From positions 682,001 through 746,000 of the forward strand of contig NZ_CP041405.1 of assembly GCF_007066085.1 (NCBI RefSeq): 64,000 nucleotides of DNA, written 5' to 3'. The number at the start of each line of letters is the position of its first letter. Within the stretch, counting starts at the first letter, position 1. The DNA comes from Paenibacillus thiaminolyticus (lineage in GTDB: Bacteria > Bacillota > Bacilli > Paenibacillales > Paenibacillaceae). The notes under the pieces were generated by a model, which was not told where the DNA came from, searched no databases, and worked only from the letters and a program-made list of their open reading frames with translations. The translations under genes were made by a program, and so were the position numbers. Positions 1-8,876 of this stretch are shown here, one piece after another.

Positions 1-6
1 GATTGC

Positions 7-294
7 CTATTTCGTTACAAAATATACAATGGTCACCACTAAAAACGGAATCGAGCATAGGAACGCGCTCCCAGACCATTGAGTACGGGCGCGCAGTTCT
101 TCTGTTGAGCTGGAGTGGAAGTTGGCTCGTGACCGATCCCCGCTTACGAGCGTACCGGATAGGATTGCCGCGAGAATCACCAGAATTCCCCCAGGCCACG
201 CATTCGCTTGGGCCGCCAGTTCCCAGCCCCCCCTCGCATACGCAAGTGCCGTAATTAGCAGACTTATAATACATGCCAATCCGAAATATTTCAT
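7..294 (-). CDS. small two/three-TM membrane protein, DUF5316-like
   Basis: 95-residue integral membrane protein with hydrophobic segments near the N terminus, the middle (GGILVILAAILSG) and the C terminus, and a conserved polar stretch (GDRSRANF) between the last two, the pattern I associate with the DUF5316 family of Bacillus and Paenibacillus. Function is unknown. A longer frame reaches upstream to 351, but the start chosen here is the ATG at 294 because GAGGAGGG lies just upstream of it. No partner gene is apparent; the next gene on the strand is over 100 bases away. Confidence 0.7.
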   Translation of the reverse strand: MKYFGLACIISLLITALAYARGGWELAAQANAWPGGILVILAAILSGTLVSGDRSRANFHSSSTEELRARTQWSGSAFLCSIPFLVVTIVYFVTK

Positions 295-409
295 TCCCGC
301 ATCCCTCCTCTGCCTTGATGCCTGTCGTCCATCTGTCTCGGCAATATTCACCTTTTATAGTGTAATACGTTACAGAGCGGATTCGGTTCGGCCTATATTT
401 ATCGAGCAG

Positions 410-922
410 TCATGGCTTGGCGGCCTGATTGAAGCGGTGAATGCCGAAGCTCTGGAAGGAGGAGCGGAGAATCGCGTCGCGCAGCGGATATAGATTCGGC
501 GTTACGCGCAGCTCGACTCCCAGTTCCAGCAGCCTGTCGACGAGTCTATTCACAGGAGTACAGCCTGCAGGAATGATCGTATGAGGGGAAATATAGTACC
601 CCGCCGTCTTATCATACAACTCGAACAGATCTTCCTCAAATGCATACCGGTATATCGTACAGTCCGCGACGCGGGCGTACCACCGGCTCTCTATCGTAAT
701 TATCGTATTTGCCAGCGAATAACCCAAAAATTGTTCCCGCTCTTCCTTGCTCATATCCGGTGTAGCCCTGATGACAATCCGGGGACAGTTCCTCGGAAAA
801 AAATAAGTAAATTGATGCTCTTCATCAATCGCCCATACGACCGGAGGAAAGCCTTCCCGATTCTGGTTCTCCCTCGGGGCGAACCGCTTAATGCCGGGTT
901 CTTCGCTGAAATGGTACAGCAT
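410..922 (-). CDS. conserved hypothetical protein, DUF6886-like
   Basis: 170 residues beginning MLYHFSEEPGIKRF, with PPVVWAIDEEH and TYFFPRNCPR in the first half and a basic C-terminal LRDAILRSSF motif. This is the layout of the DUF6886 family found in Paenibacillus; the biochemical role is unknown to me. The frame extends further upstream to 1024, but the ATG at 922 has an adjacent GAGGAGGG ribosome binding site and the upstream extension is low-quality and overlaps the acetyltransferase gene. It is soluble, with no signal peptide or membrane segment. It lies 31 bases downstream of the arylamine acetyltransferase gene and may be cotranscribed. Confidence 0.75.
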   Translation of the reverse strand: MLYHFSEEPGIKRFAPRENQNREGFPPVVWAIDEEHQFTYFFPRNCPRIVIRATPDMSKEEREQFLGYSLANTIITIESRWYARVADCTIYRYAFEEDLFELYDKTAGYYISPHTIIPAGCTPVNRLVDRLLELGVELRVTPNLYPLRDAILRSSFQSFGIHRFNQAAKP

Positions 923-953
923 TGCGTCCCTCCTCATACACTGCTGGTCATTC

Positions 954-1748
954 TCAATGCCTGTCTCTGTCCAGTTGGGCGCGTCTGCGCCGGAAGATGC
1001 CGCTGGCTTGCTCGTACAAGGCAAAGTCCATCCCGAACTTGTCTGTTATCCAGTGCCTAAGTTCATCCGGCTCCAGTTCCCGCTTGATCTTCCGATCCGG
1101 GAAATACTGCTTCAGCGTGCCATTCGTTAACGAAGTCGGGATATCTTCGACATTACCGAATATGAGCAGCTCCTGCAAGACAAACGAGGTGTTCCAATCA
1201 TTCGATCGATTGATGATCGGAAGCAATTCCTCCAGCTCGACCGGCTCTGGGTTCAATGTTTTGGTCGGGCCCGGCCGCCGCACAATGGTAATCCCGTCCG
1301 CCGCAGCGGTATAGGTGAATGTCTCCCTGTCGTCCGCCGCAACGAATGACTGATGCAGCGGATAGGCTTGAAACAAAGGTGCGCAGTAGCCGAGATCGAC
1401 ATAATACGGCTGATCCAGATCCACGCGCAAGCAGAGATGCCCCGGGTCCATGTAGAGATAATGCGCGCTATATCCAAGCTGCCGCAGCAGCCAGTGGAAG
1501 CCGATAGCAATCGTCCAGCAGGTGCCGCCATACCCTTGCGTCACCATACGATTGACATAGACCTCGATAGGAGGAATGAACTGCTTCCTCGAGGCGCCCG
1601 CCTCGTAATCGATGATCTTGGTCAAGTTCTCCCATCGCACCTTCCGCTGGAACCGATCGATCAACCTGTTCAGCAGAGCCAAATCCGCCTTCCCCCGCGG
1701 CACCTCCATATAAGCCAAAAACCGCTCCACAAGCGCTGCTGCTTCCAT
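954..1748 (-). CDS. arylamine N-acetyltransferase family protein
   Basis: 264 residues. The catalytic triad of the NAT family is visible: Cys77 in GYGGTCWT, His104 in DPGHLCLRV and Asp118 in YYVDLGY. The family moves an acetyl group from acetyl-CoA to arylamines or hydrazines through a Cys thioester, and acts in the cytoplasm. Length matches the usual 250-280 residues. The gene starts with ATG behind a purine-rich stretch (GGGGGAGATG). The physiological substrate cannot be read from sequence; some relatives work on polyketide or natural-product amines, but no such cluster is adjacent. Confidence 0.88.
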   Translation of the reverse strand: MEAAALVERFLAYMEVPRGKADLALLNRLIDRFQRKVRWENLTKIIDYEAGASRKQFIPPIEVYVNRMVTQGYGGTCWTIAIGFHWLLRQLGYSAHYLYMDPGHLCLRVDLDQPYYVDLGYCAPLFQAYPLHQSFVAADDRETFTYTAAADGITIVRRPGPTKTLNPEPVELEELLPIINRSNDWNTSFVLQELLIFGNVEDIPTSLTNGTLKQYFPDRKIKRELEPDELRHWITDKFGMDFALYEQASGIFRRRRAQLDRDRH

Positions 1749-2064
1749 TCTACATCTCCCCCTTCGATTGTTGACTTCATTTCGTCATTCCGAATCTTGC
1801 GCCGGGGCCGCTCCCAGCCTCTCTAATTCAGCTGGCGCTCCGGCATACCCGGGCGGCACTAGATCTCTTACCGCTTCTCCTCAGCTTCGTCCTATAGAAT
1901 ATCCCATTTTACCCCTCCTGTCCCGTTATCTGTATTGTAGAGGAGCGGAGGAATAATTCAAGTCTGTTCTTACGCCCGTGTTCAGGAGCATAGGAAAAAT
2001 ATTCTGATCTGCCGGCGCGGCCCGGGTTAAAAGGAACTACTCCTTGAGAAGAATCTCAAGATCG

Positions 2065-2106
2065 CAAAAAAGACTCTTCCATCCCCTGCAAGGGACAAAA
2101 GAGTCT
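2065..2106 (-). terminator. intrinsic terminator after the small ORF at 2125-2307
   Basis: On the minus strand AGACTCTT pairs with AAGAGTCT around an 18-20 base loop and is followed directly by six T residues. A second compact hairpin (CTTGAGA/TCTCAAG, 4-base loop) follows at 2043-2060. Presence of a terminator here supports a transcribed gene just upstream on the minus strand. Confidence 0.65.
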
Positions 2107-2124
2107 GGATGCCGCCTAGGTCAT

Positions 2125-2307
2125 TCATACCGGACGCCGAATCACTTCCTCCTCATAGGAACAGCCTGCCAGCAAATCTGCCAGCCCGACGCCGGGACTA
2201 TCTGCGAGATACGCTTCCCGGAAATCGCCGTCGAAATAAAAGATGCGAAAATCCTCGGCGAACGGAGGCTCGATGCCGTCTCCGTCCTCCGTATATGTAT
2301 ACGTCAA
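2125..2307 (-). CDS. small acidic hypothetical protein, uncertain start
   Basis: A 60-residue acidic product with TTG as the only plausible start shown. The open frame continues upstream without a stop to the murC stop codon, in the same frame as murC, so the protein could begin a few codons earlier at another non-ATG codon or could be a downstream remnant. I do not recognise the family; the sequence is rich in Asp, Glu and aromatic residues with no signal peptide or membrane segment. A terminator lies 20 bases after its stop, which argues for expression as the last gene of the murC transcript. Truncation of a longer gene is equally possible. Confidence 0.4.
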   Translation of the reverse strand: MTYTYTEDGDGIEPPFAEDFRIFYFDGDFREAYLADSPGVGLADLLAGCSYEEEVIRRPV

Positions 2308-2370
2308 GTAACGCTCCAGCTCCTCTTCCCCTAAGGAACCAGGGCGGAGCTCCCTATCCGCCCTGCTTCA

Positions 2371-3663
2371 TCACAGCTCCACAAGCCGTCTCTGATACTT
2401 CTGGATATCGCCTGCCCCCATGAAGACGAGCACCGAATCCTCATAGGATCCGAGTTGGCCAATCGAGCTTTCAGACAGAAGCTGCGCACGCGGAATCCGA
2501 TCGCGCAGATTTTCAATCGATACGCTGCCGACCCGCTCGCGCGCCGAGCCGAAAATCGGACAGAGGAACACATCGTCCGCGGCGATCAGCGATGCGGCGA
2601 AGTCATCAATCAACCGTTCCAGGCGAGTGAAGGTATGCGGCTGGAATACGCTGACGATGCGCCGATCCGGATATTTGCTGCGGGCCGCATCCAGCGTCGC
2701 CCGAATCTCGGACGGATGGTGAGCGTAATCGTCAATTACGATATTGGTCTTCCATCCCGATTCCGTGAAGCGCCGCTTCACACCTCCAAAGGAAGAAACG
2801 CGCTGCCGGATCGCGGCCATATCCAGCCCGAGCACGAGCCCGACGCCGATGACAGCGAGCGTATTCAGCACGTTATGGCGCCCATAGACCGGGATCGTGA
2901 ACCGATCCAGCTTGGCCCCCTGCCAAATAACATCGAAGCTGACGCCTTCGCCATGTACGGAAATGGACTCAGCCCTTAGTTCATTATGATCTCCGAATCC
3001 GTAATAGAGAATGGGCTTCGCGGACTGAAGCAAGCGCACCTGGTCGTCATCTCCGCAAGCGACGATCTGCTTGCCAACGGTGGCGGTCATCTGCTCGAAG
3101 GCATGTCTCACATCGTCTACCCCCCGGAAGTAATCCGGATGATCAAAATCAATATTCGTAATTATGGCGATATCCGGCTGATAAGCCAGGAAATGCCGCT
3201 TATATTCACAGCTCTCGAAGACGAAGAATCGGGCGTCGGCCGTACCGGACCCGGTCCCGTCGCCGATCAGGCTGCAGGTCGGCCAGGAAGAGCCGAGCGC
3301 GTGCACCAGCATCCCCGTCGTCGTGGTCTTGCCATGCGATCCGGTAATGGCGATGCTCGTATAGTCCTTCATCCAAGCCGCCAGGAAATGATGGTATCGC
3401 TGGATGGGCAACCCCTGTCTTCTGCATTGTTCCAAGCTCAAATGCGCATCATCGAAGGCATTCGATGCAATTACGATCATATCGTTCGCCAACGGCGCCT
3501 CACCGAAAGCGTATATTGGGATATTCCTTGCCTCCAAAGGAGCCTGTGTAAATATCGCCTCCCCGACATCTTCCCCTTGAACCCGATGTCCGAGATCATG
3601 CAGCAATTGTGCTAACGCACTCATTCCGCTTCCTTTTATCCCAATAAAATGATAGCTGCCCAT
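2371..3663 (-). CDS. murC: UDP-N-acetylmuramate--L-alanine ligase
   Basis: 430 residues starting MGSYHFIGIKGSGMSALAQ, the Rossmann-type UDP-MurNAc binding start typical of MurC, with the ATP-binding loop GSHGKTTTTG at residues 108-117 and a C-terminal Mur ligase domain (IDDYAHHPSEI, FQPHTFTR). It adds L-alanine to UDP-MurNAc in cytoplasmic peptidoglycan precursor synthesis. The length is near the usual 430-460. The start at 3663 is chosen for GGGAGG immediately upstream; a longer frame to 3744 lacks support. No other mur gene is adjacent; isolated placement is common in Bacillales. Confidence 0.9.
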   Translation of the reverse strand: MGSYHFIGIKGSGMSALAQLLHDLGHRVQGEDVGEAIFTQAPLEARNIPIYAFGEAPLANDMIVIASNAFDDAHLSLEQCRRQGLPIQRYHHFLAAWMKDYTSIAITGSHGKTTTTGMLVHALGSSWPTCSLIGDGTGSGTADARFFVFESCEYKRHFLAYQPDIAIITNIDFDHPDYFRGVDDVRHAFEQMTATVGKQIVACGDDDQVRLLQSAKPILYYGFGDHNELRAESISVHGEGVSFDVIWQGAKLDRFTIPVYGRHNVLNTLAVIGVGLVLGLDMAAIRQRVSSFGGVKRRFTESGWKTNIVIDDYAHHPSEIRATLDAARSKYPDRRIVSVFQPHTFTRLERLIDDFAASLIAADDVFLCPIFGSARERVGSVSIENLRDRIPRAQLLSESSIGQLGSYEDSVLVFMGAGDIQKYQRRLVEL

Positions 3664-3808
3664 TGTGACCTCCCTATAACGATTACACGATGTTGTACAG
3701 TATATGTATTTATACAAAATATGCGCTTGCCTATGTGTGCGCATACAGACATTATACGTAATTATGCCCCCGTTTCCAATGTATTCCCTTCATTTGCCAA
3801 TCATATGC

Positions 3809-3837
3809 AAAAAAAACACCGGCAGGATGCCGGTGCT
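3809..3837 (-). terminator. intrinsic terminator of the ABC importer operon
   Basis: Minus strand CACCGGC/GCCGGTG stem with a five-base loop followed by eight T residues, 50 bases after the methyltransferase stop. Confidence 0.85.
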
Positions 3838-3886
3838 CAGCTTGTCGTCTTATTCTGGATGACACGCCTGTTCTTTATCTATGCTG

Positions 3887-4639
3887 TCATGCCTTTCGGG
3901 CGACAATCATAAAGCGAACATCCGTTTGATACCCATATTTCCAATATTGCAGTGATTGCTTATACCCGGGAAAATAATCGGTCCGGACGATGTCGATTGT
4001 AAACCCTGCCTGCTCGAGCGCTTCGATATCGGCCTCCGGCCGAGCGGCCTGCACGAACGGCAGCCGTTCCAGCGCCCGCTCATCGTGGCTCGCCCGTGTG
4101 CTTATTCTCCGCTCGGTCAACAGGATGAGCATCCAGGCCATCGCACGCCGCAGAAGGTACCTGAGGCCTCGCTGCTTCTGGTACAAATAGTTGCCGTCAA
4201 ATAGGAGCAATCGTCCGCCCGGCCCAAGCACCCTGAACCATTCGTTGTACGCACCGGCCGGATCCGGCAGCGTCCAGACGACATCGCGGGATACGACCGC
4301 ATCATAGGATTCATCCTCCTCGCGCTCCAAATGGGCCGCGTCGCCTTCATACACCTGAATATCCAGTCCTGCGGCCTTGAAGTTGCGCGCGGCGGTATCC
4401 ACCATGCCGGGCGAAGCATCTACCGCAGTCAGATGATGGCCCATCTCCGCAAGAAGCAAGGAGAAAAATCCGGGTCCGGTCCCTGCATCCAATATGCGCT
4501 GCGGCTTGTGTTCGCTCAATCCTTCCTGCAATAACGCCTTCCATCTTTCAACGGTCCGCCGGCTGCGGAACTGCGCCTGTACGACCTTGTTATAGCCGGC
4601 AGCCCCGGACGTCCAATAGCGGGAAATTTCTTGTAGCAA
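3887..4639 (-). CDS. class I SAM-dependent methyltransferase
   Basis: 250 residues with the SAM-binding motif I ILDAGTGPGFFSLLLAE at about residues 49-65, motif II acidic residue in TAVDASPGM, and post-motif DAVVSRDVVWTLPDP. This is the ubiE-like class I fold; the substrate is unknown. Start is TTG at 4639: a stop codon lies just upstream in frame, and GGAGG sits 11 bases before the TTG. It is the last gene of the nickel/peptide-type ABC importer operon and is followed by a strong terminator, so a role in processing the imported ligand or a metal chelator is an inference from context. Confidence 0.8.
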   Translation of the reverse strand: MLQEISRYWTSGAAGYNKVVQAQFRSRRTVERWKALLQEGLSEHKPQRILDAGTGPGFFSLLLAEMGHHLTAVDASPGMVDTAARNFKAAGLDIQVYEGDAAHLEREEDESYDAVVSRDVVWTLPDPAGAYNEWFRVLGPGGRLLLFDGNYLYQKQRGLRYLLRRAMAWMLILLTERRISTRASHDERALERLPFVQAARPEADIEALEQAGFTIDIVRTDYFPGYKQSLQYWKYGYQTDVRFMIVARKA

Positions 4640-4684
4640 ACTTCATCACTCCTCCATTTCGATTTCACGGACAAGCACCCTCCG

Positions 4685-6322
4685 TCAGTACTCCACCTGA
4701 AGATCGTTCCACGCAATTGGCGCATAAGTCGTATAGCCCGGCTTGAAGTTCCGGACTCGCTGGTTCACCACAAAAATATCGTCCGGGTAATAAATAGGCG
4801 CGTATATCGCCTCTTCCTTAGCCCTGGCAAACCACTGATCATACAAGGCCTGCCTGCGGCCGGTGTCCGTGGATACAAGCGCTTGATCAAGCAGCGTCTC
4901 TAACTTCGCATCCGACCAGGCAACGGCAGGCGTGCCGCCGGTCTGATGAAACAGCGACAGCAAAAACGCATGCGGATTGTAGGCATCCGAATAGGTTCTG
5001 TACAGAATGAGATCATATTTTCGGCTTTTCCACAACGTATCGTAGTACGCATTCGGTTCAAGCACCTGAAGCTGAACTTGGATGCCAACTGCTTGCAATT
5101 GGGACTGAACCGCTTCGGCAATCGGCTTCCACTCGGGATACTCTGCCTGCTGCAGCACGAGCTTCAGCTCCAGCTTGCGGCCGTCCTTCTCTAGCGCCCC
5201 GTCTCCATCGGAGTCGGCGTAGCCCGCTTCCCGGAGCAGCCGTCTGGCCTCATCAAGGTCATGTCCATACCAACGGTTATTGCGTTCCGTGATGTACGGG
5301 ACGGTCAGCGGGAACAAGCCTTGAGCTTCCTTGCCGGCGCCGCCGAGCAACTGCTCGAGGATACTTTGTTTGTCGATGGCAAGATTGATCGCCCTGCGCA
5401 CATTCACATCCTGAAGCATCCATTGGTTCTCGTTGAAAATAAGAAAATGAGAGCTTGTCCCTGCCGCTTGTTGAACCGATAACTGCGGGTCCGCCCGGAG
5501 CAGCTCCAGATTGTCAAAGGGGATTGTGCCCGCTTCGCCGCCGGAAATGTCGACTGCGCCGCTCTGTAACGCAAGAACCCGCGACTGCGCGTCCGGAATC
5601 ACCTTCAGAACAATCTTCTCCAGCTGCGGCGCATCCCCCCAATAAGCCGGATTGCGAACAAGGACCGCTTCTTGATCCTTCGTGTAACCATCAACCATCC
5701 ATGCTCCGGTGCCGATCGGCTTCGTGAAACGTCCGTCCGGATCGCCGAACGGCTCAACCGCCGAAGGGCTGATGATGCGAACGGGACGGGCAAAGGCCAT
5801 TTCCGTCAACAGCGGGTAAAAAGGCTCCTTAAATGTAAATTGAATTGTCGCCCCATCGATGACCTTGATGTTCTGAAGCCCGGTGGCGACATTGAGCGAA
5901 GAATATGCCGGATCCCGGTACCAGCGCTCGAACGAAAATTTCACCGCCGCCGCGTCCAATGGCGTGCCATCGGAAAAAACGACGCCCGATCTCAGGTGAA
6001 AGGTATAGATCCTGCCATCGTCCGACAGGTCCCATGACTCGGCCAGCGACGGGACTATGCTCCCTTTGTCTCCGTATTCCACCAGACTGTCGTACACCAT
6101 CGGATGTACCATAATCGAGCCTCCATAGGTGCCCGCGTCCAGTTGATCCAACGCCGGATCCGAGGCGACAGCCACCACAATCTGCTTGCCGGCGCCGCCT
6201 TCGCCAGATGACGCGGGTCGTGCAGCCGGACCGCACCCAGCCGCCAAGACAAGGACGAGCGCAGCCATTGCCGCGCAATACCAACGCATTTGTTTTTTGA
6301 TTCTGGTCATTCGTTTTCTCAT
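4685..6322 (-). CDS. ABC importer substrate-binding lipoprotein, NikA/OppA family
   Basis: 545 residues with a lipoprotein signal: basic start, hydrophobic stretch and lipobox LAAGC with lipidated Cys30. The mature part is a solute-binding protein family 5 fold (DSLVEYG, IVPSLAESWDLSDDG, FSDGTPLDAAAVKFS). Sequences such as RPVRIISPSAVEP and PIGTGAW resemble the nickel/metallophore-binding NikA branch more than oligopeptide binders. The ATG at 6322 overlaps the stop of the upstream ATPase gene as ATGA and has GGAGA upstream, which fixes the start and indicates translational coupling. Ligand specificity (nickel, nickel-chelator, or peptide) is not decidable from sequence. Confidence 0.82.
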   Translation of the reverse strand: MRKRMTRIKKQMRWYCAAMAALVLVLAAGCGPAARPASSGEGGAGKQIVVAVASDPALDQLDAGTYGGSIMVHPMVYDSLVEYGDKGSIVPSLAESWDLSDDGRIYTFHLRSGVVFSDGTPLDAAAVKFSFERWYRDPAYSSLNVATGLQNIKVIDGATIQFTFKEPFYPLLTEMAFARPVRIISPSAVEPFGDPDGRFTKPIGTGAWMVDGYTKDQEAVLVRNPAYWGDAPQLEKIVLKVIPDAQSRVLALQSGAVDISGGEAGTIPFDNLELLRADPQLSVQQAAGTSSHFLIFNENQWMLQDVNVRRAINLAIDKQSILEQLLGGAGKEAQGLFPLTVPYITERNNRWYGHDLDEARRLLREAGYADSDGDGALEKDGRKLELKLVLQQAEYPEWKPIAEAVQSQLQAVGIQVQLQVLEPNAYYDTLWKSRKYDLILYRTYSDAYNPHAFLLSLFHQTGGTPAVAWSDAKLETLLDQALVSTDTGRRQALYDQWFARAKEEAIYAPIYYPDDIFVVNQRVRNFKPGYTTYAPIAWNDLQVEY

Positions 6323-7134
6323 AAGCTGTTCTCCAACTCCTGGTGTCTTTTTTTCCGGTGATGAGGATCTTGAGCGGGAACAGCCTCTAGCAGCTGACGC
6401 GTATACGGATGCCTGCACTCTTCCACAGCTGCCGCCGTCTCGATCACCCGGCCGCGGCGCATAACGGCGACCTGGTCACACAGTTCGGGAATGAGCGATA
6501 AATCATGGGTAACAAACAAGTAAGTCAGGCGCAATTGCCGCTTCAATCTCTGAAGCAGATGCAGCATCGATCTGCGGAGCGTAAAGTCCAGGCTGGAGAA
6601 GGGCTCGTCGCAGATGAGCAATTCCGGTCCCGGCGCAAGCGCGCGCGCAATTCCGACTCGCTGCTGCTGGCCGCCGCTCAGCTCATCCGGATAGCGCTTC
6701 AAATACCGCTCGTCCAGCTCCACGAGACTTAGCAGCCTAAGCACCTCCCTTCGGCGTTCCTCTCCCGACAGCTTTTGATAATAATCCAACGGCTCGGCAA
6801 TGATCCGTTCTACGGTTAGCAGCGGATCGAAGGAGGCGAAGCTGTTCTGGAACACCATCTGCATCCGCGATCTCAATGGCCGCATCCGCCGCGAGCTCCA
6901 TCCGGTAATGTCCGTCCCCCGGTAGAGGACACGCCCCGACGTTGCGCGCTCCAGCCCGAGCAGCAGCCGCGAGAGCGTGCTTTTGCCGCAGCCGCTCTCC
7001 CCGACGAGTCCGATCGCCGTCCCTTGCGCGACCTGAATCGATACCCGGTCGACCGCCACGACTTCCTCAGCCCTGGAGAACCACCTCCGGTCCTGGCGAT
7101 ACATTTTGGTCAGCAGCTCCGTTTCGATAAGCAT
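6319..7134 (-). CDS. ABC importer ATPase, NikE/OppF-like
   Basis: 271 residues. Walker A GESGCGKS, Q-loop, signature LSGGQQQR, Walker B LLICDEP and switch His in VTHDLS are all present, so it is a complete ATPase. The C-terminal extension (CRHPYTRQLLEAV) is the hallmark of the dipeptide/oligopeptide/nickel family. It overlaps the preceding ATPase gene by 25 bases and the following lipoprotein gene by four, consistent with a tightly coupled operon. It would pair with the product of 7110-7973 to drive import through the two permeases. Confidence 0.88.
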   Translation of the reverse strand: MLIETELLTKMYRQDRRWFSRAEEVVAVDRVSIQVAQGTAIGLVGESGCGKSTLSRLLLGLERATSGRVLYRGTDITGWSSRRMRPLRSRMQMVFQNSFASFDPLLTVERIIAEPLDYYQKLSGEERRREVLRLLSLVELDERYLKRYPDELSGGQQQRVGIARALAPGPELLICDEPFSSLDFTLRRSMLHLLQRLKRQLRLTYLFVTHDLSLIPELCDQVAVMRRGRVIETAAAVEECRHPYTRQLLEAVPAQDPHHRKKRHQELENSL

Positions 7135-7973
7135 GTTCCCCTCTGTTCTCCTCCCCTCGGCATCGCCGTCTCTTCTATCGCATGCGGCCGCAAGCAGCGG
7201 CTGTCCAGCAGCATCCTTGTATAGTCATGACGGGGCCGCTCGAAAATGTCATACACATCGCCCGCTTCCACAAGGCGGCCTGCCTTCATTACATAGACGC
7301 GATCGGCAATCTCGGCGACGACACTCAGATCATGCGTAATCAGCAGTATCCCGATGCCGCTCTGGCGCAACCGGCTCAATTCATCCAAGATCTGCGCCTG
7401 GCTCATGACGTCAAGCGCCGTAGTCGGCTCGTCCGCGATCAGCAGGCGCGCACCCGAGACAAGCGCTAGCGCAATCATGACACGTTGGCACATCCCTCCG
7501 CTTATCTGGAAGGGGTAGCGTCTCCATAATCCCGCGGGATCGGGCAGTCCGACGCGTGCGAGCTGAGCGAGCACGAGCGCTCTGGCCTCCCGGCGCGACA
7601 CACGCCTATGGCGGCGAATCGTCTCCATCATCTGGGTGCCGACCGTAAGCACCGGATTCAAGCAATTCGCCGGATCCTGGAATATCATCGCCATGTCCTT
7701 CCCTCTTCGTCTGCGAATCTGCCGCGGCTTCAGCCGGAGCAAGTCCGTACCATCAAGCCACACTTCTCCGGCTGTTACCCGGCCGGACCGCTCAAGCAGA
7801 CCGAACACGGAGCGCGCCGTCACCGATTTCCCGCTCCCGCTCTCTCCAATCAGAGCGACGATAGAGCCTGACCCCACGTCAAGACTAACGTCCCGTACTG
7901 CCTCAACAGCATGCTCCCCCGACCCGAATTCAACCGCAAGCTGTCTGATACACAGCAGTTCACTTTTCTCCAT
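7110..7973 (-). CDS. ABC importer ATPase, NikD/OppD-like
   Basis: 287 residues with Walker A GESGSGKS, signature ISGGMCQR, Walker B LLIADEP and ITHDLS. The C-terminal RPRHDYTRMLLDS segment is typical of OppD/NikD. Start at 7973 is chosen for GGGAGG a few bases upstream; the frame extends to 8150 but that part overlaps the permease gene. The signature motif carries Met-Cys where Gln-Gln or Met-Gln is commoner, a tolerated variation in this subfamily. It is the fourth gene from the 3' end of the operon. Confidence 0.88.
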   Translation of the reverse strand: MEKSELLCIRQLAVEFGSGEHAVEAVRDVSLDVGSGSIVALIGESGSGKSVTARSVFGLLERSGRVTAGEVWLDGTDLLRLKPRQIRRRRGKDMAMIFQDPANCLNPVLTVGTQMMETIRRHRRVSRREARALVLAQLARVGLPDPAGLWRRYPFQISGGMCQRVMIALALVSGARLLIADEPTTALDVMSQAQILDELSRLRQSGIGILLITHDLSVVAEIADRVYVMKAGRLVEAGDVYDIFERPRHDYTRMLLDSRCLRPHAIEETAMPRGGEQRGTCLSKRSC

Positions 7974-7999
7974 ATGCAGTCCTCCCTTCCGCTCCATCA

Positions 8000-8824
8000 T
8001 CATTGATTGTCCGTTCGCTCCGTTCCCCGCAGTCCCTCGCCAAGCAAGTTGAAGCCCATCGCCACCCCCATGATCGCCAACCCGGGATACAGCATGAGAT
8101 GCGGCGCCGTCTGCATATACGAACGGCTGTCGTTCAGCATGGCGCCCCATTCGGGCGTCGGAGGCTGCGCCCCCAATCCAAGAAAGGAAAGCCCCGAAAT
8201 GGCCAGCATAATCGCCCCAATCTCGAGCGAAGCGAGCACCAGCATCGGTCTGGCTGCATTGCGGATAATATGCCGCAGCACGATTTGCAGATGTGTCGCG
8301 CCTGAGGCGCGGGCAGCGCTAATATAGTCTCTCTCCTTGATCTGCAGGACGAGGCCGCGAATGATTCGGGCATATCCCGCCCACCATACGAGGACGAAGG
8401 CCAAGAGCAGGTTCGGCAAGCTGGGCCCCAATACCCCCGCAATGGCCAAGGCTAAAATGAGACTGGGAAACGCCAGCAGAATATCGATGATCCGCATTAT
8501 GAAATGATCGGTCCACCCGCCAAAGTATCCCGAGACCATGCCAATCGGCACGCTGATGAGCAGGACGGCCCCCAACACCATCACGGAATAGAACAGCGAC
8601 ACCCGCGTTCCGGCAATCAACCGCGACAATATGCAGCGCCCCAAATGATCGGTTCCGAGCGGGTAATCCAGCGAAGGGGGGCTCAACCGGATATCCAAAT
8701 GAATCTGGAGCGGATCCGACGGCATGAGATAAGGTGCAAACAGTCCCACAAATGCCGCTAGTCCGACGATTCCGGCTCCGGCCCAGAAGGATACACTTTT
8801 TGGAAAATATCCAGAACGAGACAT
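8000..8824 (-). CDS. ABC importer permease, NikC/OppC-like
   Basis: 274 residues with five or six transmembrane helices and the EAA loop ISAARASGATHLQIVLRHI. N-terminal periplasmic-side motif LSPPSLDYPLGTDHLGR is diagnostic for the OppC/DppC/NikC permease subfamily. AAAGGAGC precedes the ATG. It forms a heterodimer with the product of 8877-9815. The next gene starts 27 bases downstream. Confidence 0.88.
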   Translation of the reverse strand: MSRSGYFPKSVSFWAGAGIVGLAAFVGLFAPYLMPSDPLQIHLDIRLSPPSLDYPLGTDHLGRCILSRLIAGTRVSLFYSVMVLGAVLLISVPIGMVSGYFGGWTDHFIMRIIDILLAFPSLILALAIAGVLGPSLPNLLLAFVLVWWAGYARIIRGLVLQIKERDYISAARASGATHLQIVLRHIIRNAARPMLVLASLEIGAIMLAISGLSFLGLGAQPPTPEWGAMLNDSRSYMQTAPHLMLYPGLAIMGVAMGFNLLGEGLRGTERTDNQ

Positions 8825-8876
8825 ATGATCGCTCCTTTACATGCGTGTTCAAAAGCGGACTGTGGGGACAACCTCA

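Noticed and set aside
1768..2064. Gene between the acetyltransferase and the small acidic ORF
   Set aside because: Only short shadow frames were found; the stretch appears to be the upstream region of the acetyltransferase plus terminator hairpins.
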